Shown here: one piece after another, positions 33,044 through 41,404 of the stretch
How positions within the stretch are numbered: the stretch's first letter is position 1
Layout: every line of letters begins with the position of its first letter
Source: Bacillota bacterium
GTDB taxonomy: Bacteria; Bacillota; Clostridia; Acetivibrionales; DTU013
Length of the DNA: 64,000 bases
Direction of reading: 5' to 3'
Assembly: GCA_023435745.1 (NCBI GenBank)
Contig: JAEZMD010000018.1
Span: 248,001 to 312,000 of the forward strand
Program-made: the position numbers and the translations under genes
Notes under the pieces: generated by a model
Databases searched by the model: none
Seen by the model: the letters and a program-made list of their open reading frames with translations, nothing else
What the model was told of the DNA's origin: nothing

Positions 33044-35641
33044 ATGAAATTTTATTTTGAAGAAATCGATGCTGTGCTCAAGGCGCAGGAAACAACCGTA
33101 AACGGTATTGCTTCCTCAAAGGCTGAAGCTCTGATAAAAGAATACGGAAAAAACAAATTAGCGGAGGGAAAGAAGAAAACAACCTTCCAAAGGTTTCTGG
33201 AACAACTGAAGGATCCGATGGTCATTGTATTGATAGCAGCCGCTGTGATCTCCGGCGTTGCGGGAGAGTTTGCGGATATGGTTATCATCCTTATGGTTGT
33301 GGTGCTCAATTCCATTCTGGGAGTTGTACAGGAAGGAAAAGCGGAGAAGGCTATCGAGGCACTTCAGAAAATGGCATCACCCTATTCAAAGGTGCGAAGG
33401 GACGGGCATGCAGTACAGGTAAAATCAGAGGATATCGTACCCGGTGACATAGTTTTGCTGGAAGCCGGAGATGCAGTCCCGGCTGACATGAGACTGATAG
33501 CGGCATCCAGCCTGAAGATAGAGGAAGCATCACTGACCGGAGAATCTGTGCCGTCTGAAAAGCACAGCAAGGTGATTCCGCCGGCGGATCAGGATATTTC
33601 TCTGGGCGACCGCCACAATATGGCATATATGGGCACGAATGTGGTGTATGGCCGCGGAGAGGGCGTTGTCGTTCAGACAGGAATGGCAACAGAGATGGGC
33701 AAAATCGCCAATTACATTTCCAGTACTGAAGAGGAAAAAACTCCGCTGCAAAAGACTTTGGCAGGATTGAGCAGGATATTGAGCATTTGTGTGCTCGGAA
33801 TCAGCGTGTTCATATTCATCTTCGGCGTACTGCAAAACGGCGGGTTTGCTGGCAGCAGCGTTCTTGAAATGTTCCTGCTGGCTATCAGCCTGGCTGTTGC
33901 CGCAATTCCGGAGGGCCTTGTGGCTGTCGTAACGGTTGTGCTGTCAATAGGCGTGACCAGAATGTCGAAGCGCAACTCCATTATTAGGAAACTTACTGCG
34001 GTTGAAACACTGGGATGCACACAGGTCATCTGCTCCGATAAGACAGGAACGCTGACGCAGAACAGAATGACGGTGGTCGATGCATTTGGAGACACCGAAA
34101 GGCTTGCCAAAGCTATGGCTCTTTGCAATGATGCGGAATTGACGGACGATAAGGGAAATATCATCGGAGAACCGACAGAAAGCGCACTGGTCCGTTATGC
34201 TTTTGATCTGGGACTGAAGAAGACGGAGCTTGAGGCAAATACTCCGCGTGTGACTGAGGCGCCCTTTGACTCCATGAGAAAGATGATGTCCACTATTCAT
34301 CAGGAGGCTGATGGGAGGCTTGTTCAGTATACAAAAGGCGCGCCGGACGAGTTGCTGAAAAAGTGTAACCATATGTTGACGGAGCAGGGGATTGTCCCAT
34401 TGACTCAGGAGCTCAGAGACCGGATTCTGGCTGAGAATAAAAAGATGGCCGGCAAAGCCCTGCGGGTGCTTGGCGCAGCCATGAAGGAAAGCGGAGGTCT
34501 TCCCGAAGATATTTCCCCGGAAAGTCTTGAGAAAGAAATGACGTTTATCGGACTGACCGGCATGATTGATCCGGTCCGCCCCGAAGTAAAGGCAGCCATT
34601 GAGGAATGCCGCGGTGCCGGAATCAAGCCCATCATGATCACAGGCGACCACCGGGATACCGCCATAGCCATAGCAAAGGAGCTTGGCATTATTACCGACG
34701 ACAGCCAGGCCATCACGGGAGCGGAGCTTTCTCAGATGTCCGATGAGGAATTCGAGAAGAAAATCGGTCATTTTGCTGTTTATGCCCGTGTCCAGCCGGA
34801 GCATAAGGTTCGTATCGTCAATGCATGGAAAAAGCAGGGGAGGATTACTGCGATGACCGGTGACGGGGTGAATGATGCACCAGCTTTAAAATCCGCCGAT
34901 ATCGGTGTAGGTATGGGTATCACCGGCACAGACGTATCAAAAAATGTTTCGGATATGGTGCTGGCCGATGATAATTTTGCTTCCATTGTTTATGCGGTGG
35001 AGGAAGGCCGCCGGATCTATGACAACATCAGAAAAGCGATTCAGTTCCTGCTTTCGGCCAACCTGAGCGAGGTGGTCGCACTATTTGCGGCCACATTGAT
35101 GAGTTTCAAGCTGTTTGCTCCTATCCACATTTTATGGATCAATCTGGTTACCGATACTTTTCCGGCGATTGCGCTCGGCATGGAAGATGCTGAGCCTGAT
35201 ATTATGAGGAAACCGCCCCGCAGTTCTGATGAGGGCGTTTTTTCCAACGGGATGGGCGTAAGTATTATCTATCAGGGAATTATTGTGGCGGCGCTTACAC
35301 TGGCCTCGTACTTCATCGGGAAAAGCCGGTCTCAAATCACCGGTATGACCATGGCGTTTCTGACGCTGTCCCTTTGTGAGATATTTCATTCCATTAATAT
35401 GCGTTCCAGAAACAAGTCGATTTTCAAGTTGAGAACACATAATAAGTACCTGACAGGAGCGATGATATTATCGTTTATATTGACGCTTGGCGTGATTTAT
35501 ATACCGGGCGTTAACACGCTGTTTGATCTTGAGGCTCTTTCGGCCGGTAATCTGGTGGCCGGCGTTGGCCTTGCATTCATGATCATTCCGGTAGTGGAAC
35601 TGGTGAAGCTTGCGCAAAAGATTGCTATGAGGCGGTCGTAG
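33044..35641 (+). CDS. P-type calcium-transporting ATPase (type IIA)
   Basis: Membrane cation pump of 865 residues. Order: cation ATPase N-terminal domain, actuator domain with SLTGESVPSEK, the PEGL of membrane helix 4 (AAIPEGLVAVVT), which marks the Ca2+ (SERCA/PMR1) group, phosphorylation motif DKTGTLT with Asp332, nucleotide domain with KGAPDELL, hinge TGDGVNDAPALK, and C-terminal helices. It exports Ca2+ (possibly Mn2+) from the cytoplasm. Start at 33044 has AGAGG upstream; an in-frame GTG at 33017 lacks support. Transcribed alone or with the next small gene. Confidence 0.93.
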   Translation: MKFYFEEIDAVLKAQETTVNGIASSKAEALIKEYGKNKLAEGKKKTTFQRFLEQLKDPMVIVLIAAAVISGVAGEFADMVIILMVVVLNSILGVVQEGKAEKAIEALQKMASPYSKVRRDGHAVQVKSEDIVPGDIVLLEAGDAVPADMRLIAASSLKIEEASLTGESVPSEKHSKVIPPADQDISLGDRHNMAYMGTNVVYGRGEGVVVQTGMATEMGKIANYISSTEEEKTPLQKTLAGLSRILSICVLGISVFIFIFGVLQNGGFAGSSVLEMFLLAISLAVAAIPEGLVAVVTVVLSIGVTRMSKRNSIIRKLTAVETLGCTQVICSDKTGTLTQNRMTVVDAFGDTERLAKAMALCNDAELTDDKGNIIGEPTESALVRYAFDLGLKKTELEANTPRVTEAPFDSMRKMMSTIHQEADGRLVQYTKGAPDELLKKCNHMLTEQGIVPLTQELRDRILAENKKMAGKALRVLGAAMKESGGLPEDISPESLEKEMTFIGLTGMIDPVRPEVKAAIEECRGAGIKPIMITGDHRDTAIAIAKELGIITDDSQAITGAELSQMSDEEFEKKIGHFAVYARVQPEHKVRIVNAWKKQGRITAMTGDGVNDAPALKSADIGVGMGITGTDVSKNVSDMVLADDNFASIVYAVEEGRRIYDNIRKAIQFLLSANLSEVVALFAATLMSFKLFAPIHILWINLVTDTFPAIALGMEDAEPDIMRKPPRSSDEGVFSNGMGVSIIYQGIIVAALTLASYFIGKSRSQITGMTMAFLTLSLCEIFHSINMRSRNKSIFKLRTHNKYLTGAMILSFILTLGVIYIPGVNTLFDLEALSAGNLVAGVGLAFMIIPVVELVKLAQKIAMRRS

Positions 35642-35727
35642 CAGGGATTGCGGTTACAAGCCGTACTGTTGGCTAATGAACAGACCGTATGGAGCAAAGA
35701 AAAATTGACAGAACAGAGGAGACTACT

Positions 35728-36120
35728 ATGAATTGGTTGAAGAAATTTATGTACGGAAGATATGGATCGGATCAGCTTTCATTGGCGCTGCTTATCTTTT
35801 CGATATTGCTGACGTTCATCGCACGGTTTGTCCGTTTGCCGCTGTTGTCAATTATCGCCTATATACCGCTGGGGATTTGTATTTTCAGAATGCTATCCAA
35901 AAATATCAATAAACGGAGCATGGAAAATTACAAGTTTTCGATGCTGATCAGCCCGGTGTACGCATGGTTTATGAAAACCCGCAGGCGTTTTGCTGAATCA
36001 AAGACCAGGAAGTTCTTGAAATGCCCGCAGTGCAAGGCTGAATTACGGCTTCCGAAGGGGAAGGGAACGATCATTGTCACCTGCCCCAAATGCAGGAATG
36101 AGTTTAAGACAAAGACGTGA
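35728..36120 (+). CDS. Small membrane protein with C-terminal zinc ribbon
   Basis: 130 residues: a basic N-terminus, two membrane helices (about 18-34 and 38-56), a basic stretch and a zinc ribbon with CPQC and CPKC pairs near the C-terminus, probably cytoplasmic. I know similar uncharacterised proteins in Clostridia, but no function. Start at 35728 follows GAGGAG; an in-frame ATG 39 bases earlier has no site. It lies 86 bases after the Ca2+ ATPase gene and converges on the acyltransferase gene. Confidence 0.75.
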   Translation: MNWLKKFMYGRYGSDQLSLALLIFSILLTFIARFVRLPLLSIIAYIPLGICIFRMLSKNINKRSMENYKFSMLISPVYAWFMKTRRRFAESKTRKFLKCPQCKAELRLPKGKGTIIVTCPKCRNEFKTKT

Positions 36121-36125
36121 AGCAG

Positions 36126-36174
36126 ATATGAGAAAATTGGAATGGTGACACTAACGTGGATGTGATTCTGAATC
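36126..36174 (+). repeat. Dispersed repeat, copy A
   Basis: About 48 bases nearly identical to 41110-41157; the core differences are four transitions. It begins five bases after a plus-strand stop codon and runs into the 3' end of the convergent acyltransferase gene, supplying its last codons (SESHPR and stop). Confidence 0.75.
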
Positions 36175-37734
36175 AATGGGATTTTTGCAGCCTTTCAGCA
36201 ATTCATCCTTAATATTGTTAACAAGCCTTTCCACATCTTTGTGTAGAACTGTATTTTCAAAAAAACCTGCCCCCATGGTCATTGTGCCGTTGTAAGTACC
36301 GGCAACCAGCAGTATTCCGGGTGCACTGACAACAGGAGGAATAATAAAATAATCAATAACACTTACATCACCGAATTTAATTAATTGCTTTGACAGAACA
36401 CCCAGATTGGATAAAGCCGGCACACATCTATCCCCATAGAAAGCAGGAGCATTCGGCATATTTTTTCCAACCTTTGATGTAGCTTGATAATAGGCAAGGG
36501 TATCTTTAAAGCTGATCTTTTCCAACCGTTCCAAACCGATAGCACTTTGCATACCGGGATAGCCCTTTTTCATTTCATTTGTCATAAAAGTAACCCTGGA
36601 TAATGTATCACCGAAAGCTTCATTTTCCACCATTGAGAGCCAAATATTCGATGAGCCTGACAAATTCCTTATGGCTTCGGCCTTTTTATCAGGGAGATAT
36701 CTACGTAAATCAACGGTAACATTGATACCCATAGGAACACCGTACACCGGCTGCCCCATTTCAAGCATAGCTCTGCAGTATGCGGTAATAATCAAATCAT
36801 TAATTGTGGCATCCTTGGATTTTGCATAGCTGCTGATCTTATCCAGTTGATCCGGTGACAGTCTGCAGGTTACAATCCGGGTAGTATTGGAAGTGCCCTT
36901 CATCCAGGGGAATGCCCATGTAGGTATTGTGATATCCGACCCTGGAATCCATAAAGCATCGGGATCCGTTATCCCCAGACTTTTTAATAACGTGTCCTGG
37001 TCGCTTCTTCCTCGTTTTGATGGTACTGGTATGAATTCATCTTCGGAAAGATCAATTTTGGAATATATATCTGAGAGAAGCTGGGTATACTCTTTAATCC
37101 CGGTTCCATCACAACAGGCATGGTTGGCTTTTATCCCCAGAATATCGTAGGAATCTGATCGGATCAGTTTTACTTTCACCTTTGTATCTTTATCCATGTC
37201 CAAAGGACTTTCCAAAAACGTCTGAACAGCAGCATCAACATCATCGACCTCCTCAAGAGAACAGAACTTCACTTTATCGATGTTCTCCATACGTTTCCAA
37301 TAGGGCGGATTTCCTTCGACAAACCTGCAGCCTAAAACAGGCTCTGCATCAAGAGTCAGTCTTACTGCTTTTGTCAGCTTGTCAAGATCCAATCTCCCCT
37401 CGAGTTTCAGGATGGCCTGAGAATGGAAATTCCCCGAACCGTAGCGGGCAACATAATTATATATATCATGCCCGTTTGCCGGTAAGACATCCGGGCTATC
37501 CGGTATCTTGCCAATTCCGGGTTTGGCGGTATCGAGGTAATGCATAAACATCTCGCTGAACACTTTATAGTAGACCAGCATGTTCTGGGGCATATTTTCG
37601 AAAAATTTATTATAAAAGTCCAAATTGAGTTTGGAAATCATTTCAAAAGGATTGCCGTTACCATTGGTTTTTTTAAAAAAATCCTTATAGAAATTTTTTA
37701 TTATTGTATCGTCAAATTTTATTTTTATTTTCAT
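36151..37734 (-). CDS. Condensation-superfamily acyltransferase, two-domain paralog (A)
   Basis: 527 residues. Residues 1-75 form an N-terminal domain (MKIKIKFDD, then NPFEMISKLNLDFYNKFF) whose homolog is a separate gene at 39220-39447. The rest belongs to the condensation/alcohol acetyltransferase (PapA, WS/DGAT-like) superfamily: NHACCDG at residues 204-210 corresponds to the catalytic HHxxxDG, with Asn in place of the first His, and NVTVDLRRYLPD matches the structural DFG-like region. It should transfer an acyl group from CoA or ACP to an alcohol or amine. Start 37734 is preferred because GGAG is well spaced and the small paralog starts at the same point; a longer start at 37782 exists. 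It is last in a minus-strand operon. Its C-terminus runs into a dispersed repeat. Confidence 0.75.
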   Translation of the reverse strand: MKIKIKFDDTIIKNFYKDFFKKTNGNGNPFEMISKLNLDFYNKFFENMPQNMLVYYKVFSEMFMHYLDTAKPGIGKIPDSPDVLPANGHDIYNYVARYGSGNFHSQAILKLEGRLDLDKLTKAVRLTLDAEPVLGCRFVEGNPPYWKRMENIDKVKFCSLEEVDDVDAAVQTFLESPLDMDKDTKVKVKLIRSDSYDILGIKANHACCDGTGIKEYTQLLSDIYSKIDLSEDEFIPVPSKRGRSDQDTLLKSLGITDPDALWIPGSDITIPTWAFPWMKGTSNTTRIVTCRLSPDQLDKISSYAKSKDATINDLIITAYCRAMLEMGQPVYGVPMGINVTVDLRRYLPDKKAEAIRNLSGSSNIWLSMVENEAFGDTLSRVTFMTNEMKKGYPGMQSAIGLERLEKISFKDTLAYYQATSKVGKNMPNAPAFYGDRCVPALSNLGVLSKQLIKFGDVSVIDYFIIPPVVSAPGILLVAGTYNGTMTMGAGFFENTVLHKDVERLVNNIKDELLKGCKNPIDSESHPR

Positions 37735-37782
37735 TTTATCTACTCCAATTAGATCATATTCAAGAAAATTTGCTTCGCTCAT

Positions 37783-37921
37783 GACCTTTCTTGTTCGCTA
37801 GGGATCCCTATGGTTCCCTTCGACGGATGCAAGCATCCTGAGCACCCTCCTTAAATCGGGAAAGGGGAATCCCCTTTCCAAACCCCAGAATAGGAATTTC
37901 ATAAATTCCTATTCTTCAAGC
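37783..37921 (-). repeat. Hairpin-dense spacer between kinase and acyltransferase genes
   Basis: Four inverted repeats in 139 bases: AGAATAGGAATT/AATTCCTATTCT (37887-37915, 12-bp perfect), GGAAAGGGG/CCCCTTTCC (37859-37879), GGATG/CATCC near 37826-37839 and the palindrome AGGGATCCCT near 37799-37809. On the minus strand AAGGAGG is followed by a 12-codon frame. It resembles a dispersed repeat element; there is no T run for a plain terminator. Confidence 0.55.
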
Positions 37922-38731
37922 CTATGCTTCAAGATGTCCCAACTGTTTATCGATCATCTTCATTAACCACTTTTCTTCTCCAGGTATCCTGTCTTTAAGT
38001 TTGGCCGCTGCCACTGGAAGTAACCATACGACAATATCCTCAAATTTCATTTTTGAGATTCTCATATACTCATTTAGGTAAGCCCAGCATGTCATTGCTT
38101 TTGGAAATTTTGACATAAGTCCCATAAAATCAGGAGTTCCAGGAAGCACTGCCGGTGAACTCATTATCAGAAATGTTCTGGCAACATCCCCTGCAGGATC
38201 TCCCCTGTAACCGCTGCTCCAATCTATAGCCACAAGTTTATTGTTGGATTTGATGATATTACTTAAATACAAATCTCCATGACAAATATTGTCTCTCTCC
38301 GGCAATCTGTTGATATAATCCAGGATTTTATCCATCCTGTCACCAAGTATTTCAGAGGAAAGTTTAATTGTCCGTGCGAACCTTTCCTTATGAGAAGGCA
38401 GCCCTTCTGCAGTATGTTTATGAATATTGTATTGAAATCCTGCCATTTGATATACAAAGCTGCTAAACATCCAGGGTTGTTTTAAAGTCATGCCTGTTAA
38501 TGATTTGCCAAATACCCTTTCAAATATGATCCCTTTGCGCCCGTCAATTTCAACTGTCTCAAATACAGCAGGTGAAGAAACGCCTGCTTCATGGACCTTT
38601 CGTCCAATATCAGCCTCATACTTTGCCCATTCTTCACTACAGTTACGCCAAAAAAGCTTTAATACTTTATCTTGGCCCCACTTATATACTTCAGCTGTCA
38701 TACCATTACCCAACAGCTCTCCCTTTTCCAT
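37922..38731 (-). CDS. Aminoglycoside phosphotransferase-like kinase, locus 1
   Basis: 269-residue small-molecule kinase of the APH/choline kinase fold. The glycine loop region reads LGNGMTAEVYKW, the ATP-site Lys follows in DKVLKLFW, the catalytic loop is CHGDLYLSNII and the metal site IDWSSGYRGDPAGDVART. It is a paralog of the protein at 57608-58414, with colinear motifs over its whole length. Location in an acyltransferase operon suggests a substrate in that pathway, not antibiotic resistance; this is inference. AAAGGGAG precedes the start. Confidence 0.82.
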   Translation of the reverse strand: MEKGELLGNGMTAEVYKWGQDKVLKLFWRNCSEEWAKYEADIGRKVHEAGVSSPAVFETVEIDGRKGIIFERVFGKSLTGMTLKQPWMFSSFVYQMAGFQYNIHKHTAEGLPSHKERFARTIKLSSEILGDRMDKILDYINRLPERDNICHGDLYLSNIIKSNNKLVAIDWSSGYRGDPAGDVARTFLIMSSPAVLPGTPDFMGLMSKFPKAMTCWAYLNEYMRISKMKFEDIVVWLLPVAAAKLKDRIPGEEKWLMKMIDKQLGHLEA

Positions 38732-38785
38732 ATAGCTCTCCCTTTCTGCTCCATGAATATCAAGCGAACCTAAACAATTACCGGC

Positions 38786-39214
38786 CTAAACGGTATCCTC
38801 AGACTCGGAAAACCGCTTAAGCTGCCAATAAACATCGGGAGCTTCCTTTTCTATATTAACCGGCTTAACCTTCCGGTTCGTCCATACATGGACCGTATTG
38901 CCTGTTGCAAGCAGCTTCCCTTTGACCTTGTCGAGCACTTCATATTCAAACACAGTCTCAACACAGGATATCGATGCTAATTTTGTTATGACCCGTATCT
39001 CGTCGCCATATTTCGCAGGACGTTTAAATTTGCATTCAATTTTTGAAAGGGGAAGAAAGAAGCCTTGAAAAGCAAGCTTCGATTTTGAAATTCCTGCCTT
39101 TTTTAAATAATCTCGTCTACTCTTTTCAAACCACAGCACATAATTCGAATGATGTACGATGCCCATCCGATCTATTTCAGTATATATAACAGGAAAATCA
39201 GTTTCAGTTGTCAT
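38786..39214 (-). CDS. Hotdog-fold acyl-CoA/acyl-ACP thioesterase (YbgC/4HBT-like)
   Basis: 142 residues. The motif YTEIDRMGIVHHSNYVLWFE is the 4HBT/YbgC signature, with the catalytic Asp at the D of EIDRMG. Members hydrolyse acyl-CoA or acyl-ACP thioesters in the cytoplasm. It starts five bases after the small N-domain gene and is part of the locus 1 operon, so it may release or edit the acyl group used by the acyltransferases. Confidence 0.87.
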   Translation of the reverse strand: MTTETDFPVIYTEIDRMGIVHHSNYVLWFEKSRRDYLKKAGISKSKLAFQGFFLPLSKIECKFKRPAKYGDEIRVITKLASISCVETVFEYEVLDKVKGKLLATGNTVHVWTNRKVKPVNIEKEAPDVYWQLKRFSESEDTV

Positions 39215-39219
39215 ACCAT

Positions 39220-39447
39220 CTATTCCTCGCTTTTGCCAGGTTTGCTCATTTTTGCGAACTTATCCATATGCTTTTTGTATTCTTCAAAATAATGAATATA
39301 ATCTTTAGGAGTCCTTTTAAAAAAAGCATTGAAGAAATCCTGATTGGATTTTGAAAACATCGTACCAAAAGGATTTTCCATACTGTGTTTTAACAAATAC
39401 TTTTCATAAGGAACTTTAATTTTAATGTCACCAAATTGAATTTCCAT
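39220..39447 (-). CDS. Stand-alone homolog of the acyltransferase N-terminal domain
   Basis: 75 residues with no known domain, but clearly homologous to residues 1-75 of acyltransferase A: both share NPF-M-SK-N-DF-N-FF, then P and a KPG end. It is first in the minus-strand operon, divergent from acyltransferase B, which lacks this domain. It could be a subunit that completes acyltransferase B. The start at 39447 matches that of protein A; the frame is open upstream to 39513 without a better ribosome binding site. Confidence 0.65.
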   Translation of the reverse strand: MEIQFGDIKIKVPYEKYLLKHSMENPFGTMFSKSNQDFFNAFFKRTPKDYIHYFEEYKKHMDKFAKMSKPGKSEE

Positions 39448-39701
39448 ACCTATTACACTCCCTGTCATTCTATTTGATGGATGCAATGCTTCTAATAATG
39501 CACTTGTAGACATAAATTATATTAACAGCAGCATTATCGCTTGTAATACTATACTATGGCTCTGTAGACCCAAGTGTTACATCAATATATTTATGTTAAC
39601 TTTTTGTGTCACTTGCATTTATTGCTTCATAATATGGTATCGCAGGCATAATATTGCGGTAAAAGTACAGCAAAAATTTATATTGTAAGGAGCAATCAGT
39701 T

Positions 39702-41075
39702 ATGAACTTTAAATTTTATAACAAGTCGTTTTCTAAATACACAAATATAAATAAACCAGTTTTGGAGGATGCTTCGGATATTATGCCAGCTTTCGCGCAT
39801 GATTATGGTAATTATGTTGCCCGGTATGGAATGGGAAATTTCCAGATCCAGTTAGTCATGAAGCTGGATGGCAGAATAGACTTCGATAAGCTCTTCGGCG
39901 CAGTAAGATTATCTGTCGATGAAGAACCGGTTTTGGGATGCAGGTTTATAGAACATGCCCCCCCGTATTGGAAACGTCTGGAGGACATTGATCATATAAC
40001 GTTCTGTTCAATGGAGGAGACTGATAACATTGAAGAAGCAGTTCACAGGTTTTTGGAAAGTCCTTTGGATATGGATCTCGACCCCATGGTTAAAGTAAAG
40101 CTGATACGTTCGGAACAATATGATACTTTATGTATAAAACTCAACCATACATGCTGCGATGGAGCCGGTGCAAAGGAATATATCCACCTTCTGTCCCGCA
40201 TTTATTCCAGTATGGGTTGCGAAAATAATCCATATGTACCAGAACCAAGTATACGTGACAATAAGGACCATATTAAAGCACTTAATAATCTTGGAATAAA
40301 ACACCCGGAGTTGGACAATTCCATGGTAGAATCCCCTAGGACTGTGTGGCCATTCAGATGGAAGTTTGCAGGGCAGAAAGATATTACTCCCTTTGTGGTC
40401 TGCAAGCTCCCCAATGGACAGTTGGATGTATTGTCGAAATACGGAAAGGAGCGGGGCGCTACAATTAATGATCTCATTCTTACGGCATTCTATAGAGCAA
40501 TGTTTAAAATATCTAAGCCTCCATACCGTGTTCCAATGGATATTGGTCTGACAGTGGATTTGCGCAGGTACCTTCCCGATAACAAGGCATCGGCGATACG
40601 AAATTTTTCAGGAGGGATTGTATTAAGAGTCGCAAGATTAAAGGATGAATCCTTTGAAGGAACGCTGTCGAGAGTCGTATCCCTCATGAATCGCAAAAAA
40701 AGCAAAAATCCCGGTTATCAATGCGCTACAGGAGCAGAACGTGCGGAGATGATGAGTTTTCACCAATTTCTAGCTTTCTCTAAATTTATTTCAAAGGCTT
40801 CTGACGCAATTTTAAAAAAGTGTTATTATTGCTCTCCGGGATTATCCAATTTAGGCCTCATTTCGAAGACTTTAATAAAATTCGGTGATCATGAAGTAAC
40901 TGAGGCGTACATTATTCCGCCGGTAATACGTATGCCCGGAATTATGCTCGTAGCTTCAAGCTATAACGGGATATTGACATTTGCATCCGGATACTACAAA
41001 GGTTCAGTCAGCAAGGGGAATTTTGAAAAGCTTCTTAATATGATAAAAAGTGAATTGATAGAAGGCTGTAGATGA
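39702..41075 (+). CDS. Condensation-superfamily acyltransferase, single-domain paralog (B)
   Basis: 457 residues, homologous over its length to acyltransferase A from about residue 75 on (shared HDYGNYVARYG, EEPVLGCRFIE, ATINDLI-TA, TVDLRRYLPD). The catalytic-type motif is NHTCCDG at residues 148-154, again with Asn replacing the first His of HHxxxDG. It lacks the N-terminal domain, which lies in a separate divergent gene. AAGGAGC precedes the start. Predicted acyl transfer to an alcohol, sugar or amine; substrate unknown. Confidence 0.75.
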   Translation: MNFKFYNKSFSKYTNINKPVLEDASDIMPAFAHDYGNYVARYGMGNFQIQLVMKLDGRIDFDKLFGAVRLSVDEEPVLGCRFIEHAPPYWKRLEDIDHITFCSMEETDNIEEAVHRFLESPLDMDLDPMVKVKLIRSEQYDTLCIKLNHTCCDGAGAKEYIHLLSRIYSSMGCENNPYVPEPSIRDNKDHIKALNNLGIKHPELDNSMVESPRTVWPFRWKFAGQKDITPFVVCKLPNGQLDVLSKYGKERGATINDLILTAFYRAMFKISKPPYRVPMDIGLTVDLRRYLPDNKASAIRNFSGGIVLRVARLKDESFEGTLSRVVSLMNRKKSKNPGYQCATGAERAEMMSFHQFLAFSKFISKASDAILKKCYYCSPGLSNLGLISKTLIKFGDHEVTEAYIIPPVIRMPGIMLVASSYNGILTFASGYYKGSVSKGNFEKLLNMIKSELIEGCR

Positions 41076-41109
41076 TACACATGATGTATCATTTTATATG
41101 AAAACGGGA

Positions 41110-41157
41110 ATGAGAAAATTGGAACGGTGACGCTAACATGGATGTAATTCTGAAAAA
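41110..41157 (+). repeat. Dispersed repeat, copy B
   Basis: Second copy of the element at 36126-36174, same orientation, 34 bases after the acyltransferase B stop codon. Read on the minus strand both copies keep one open frame (QN-IHVSVT-PIFS), and two of four differences are silent in it. Confidence 0.75.
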
Positions 41158-41210
41158 TTAAGGAAGCCGAAGAGCTCATGCGCTTGCCGCGCACATCAAT
41201 TTATTGGAAC

Positions 41211-41239
41211 TTGACAAATATCTCCATATGCCATATAAT
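41211..41239 (+). promoter_or_regulatory. Promoter of the NiCo riboswitch/CDF transcript
   Basis: Perfect TTGACA (41211-41216), 17-base spacer, perfect TATAAT (41234-41239). Confidence 0.9.
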
Positions 41240-41278
41240 AAAGCAATCAATTTGCGCTGCACTTTAACTACAGTACAA

Positions 41279-41363
41279 ACTGAGCAGGCGATGAACCGGG
41301 AACGGTTCGTGGGGCTGGGCCGGAAACGGCAGCAGATTGGAAAAACCAAATCTGTGGGACAGT
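41279..41363 (+). ncRNA. NiCo (czcD) riboswitch
   Basis: The aptamer follows the NiCo consensus in order: ACTGAGCAGGC, a GAACC/GGTTC hairpin, the junction with GGGCTGGGC, GGCAGCAGAT, a variable P4 hairpin (TTGG/CCAA) and ATCTGTGGGACAGT closing P1. The four conserved G-rich junction segments that bind Co2+ or Ni2+ are all present. It lies between a consensus promoter and a cation diffusion facilitator gene, the usual context. Metal binding should disrupt the overlapping terminator and turn expression on. Confidence 0.93.
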
Positions 41364-41386
41364 AATTTGTCTCACGGATTTTTTAT
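41350..41386 (+). terminator. Riboswitch-controlled terminator
   Basis: TCTGTGGGACA pairs with TGTCTCACGGA, followed by six T. Its 5' arm is the 3' part of the NiCo aptamer, so ligand binding and termination exclude each other. Confidence 0.85.
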
Positions 41387-41404
41387 TTGAATTGAGGTGC
41401 GGGA

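Noticed and set aside
40994..41194. 66-codon minus-strand frame carrying the dispersed repeat as a gene
   Set aside because: It overlaps the 3' end of acyltransferase B; only the short repeat part is shared with the other copy, so a repeat is a better explanation than a gene.
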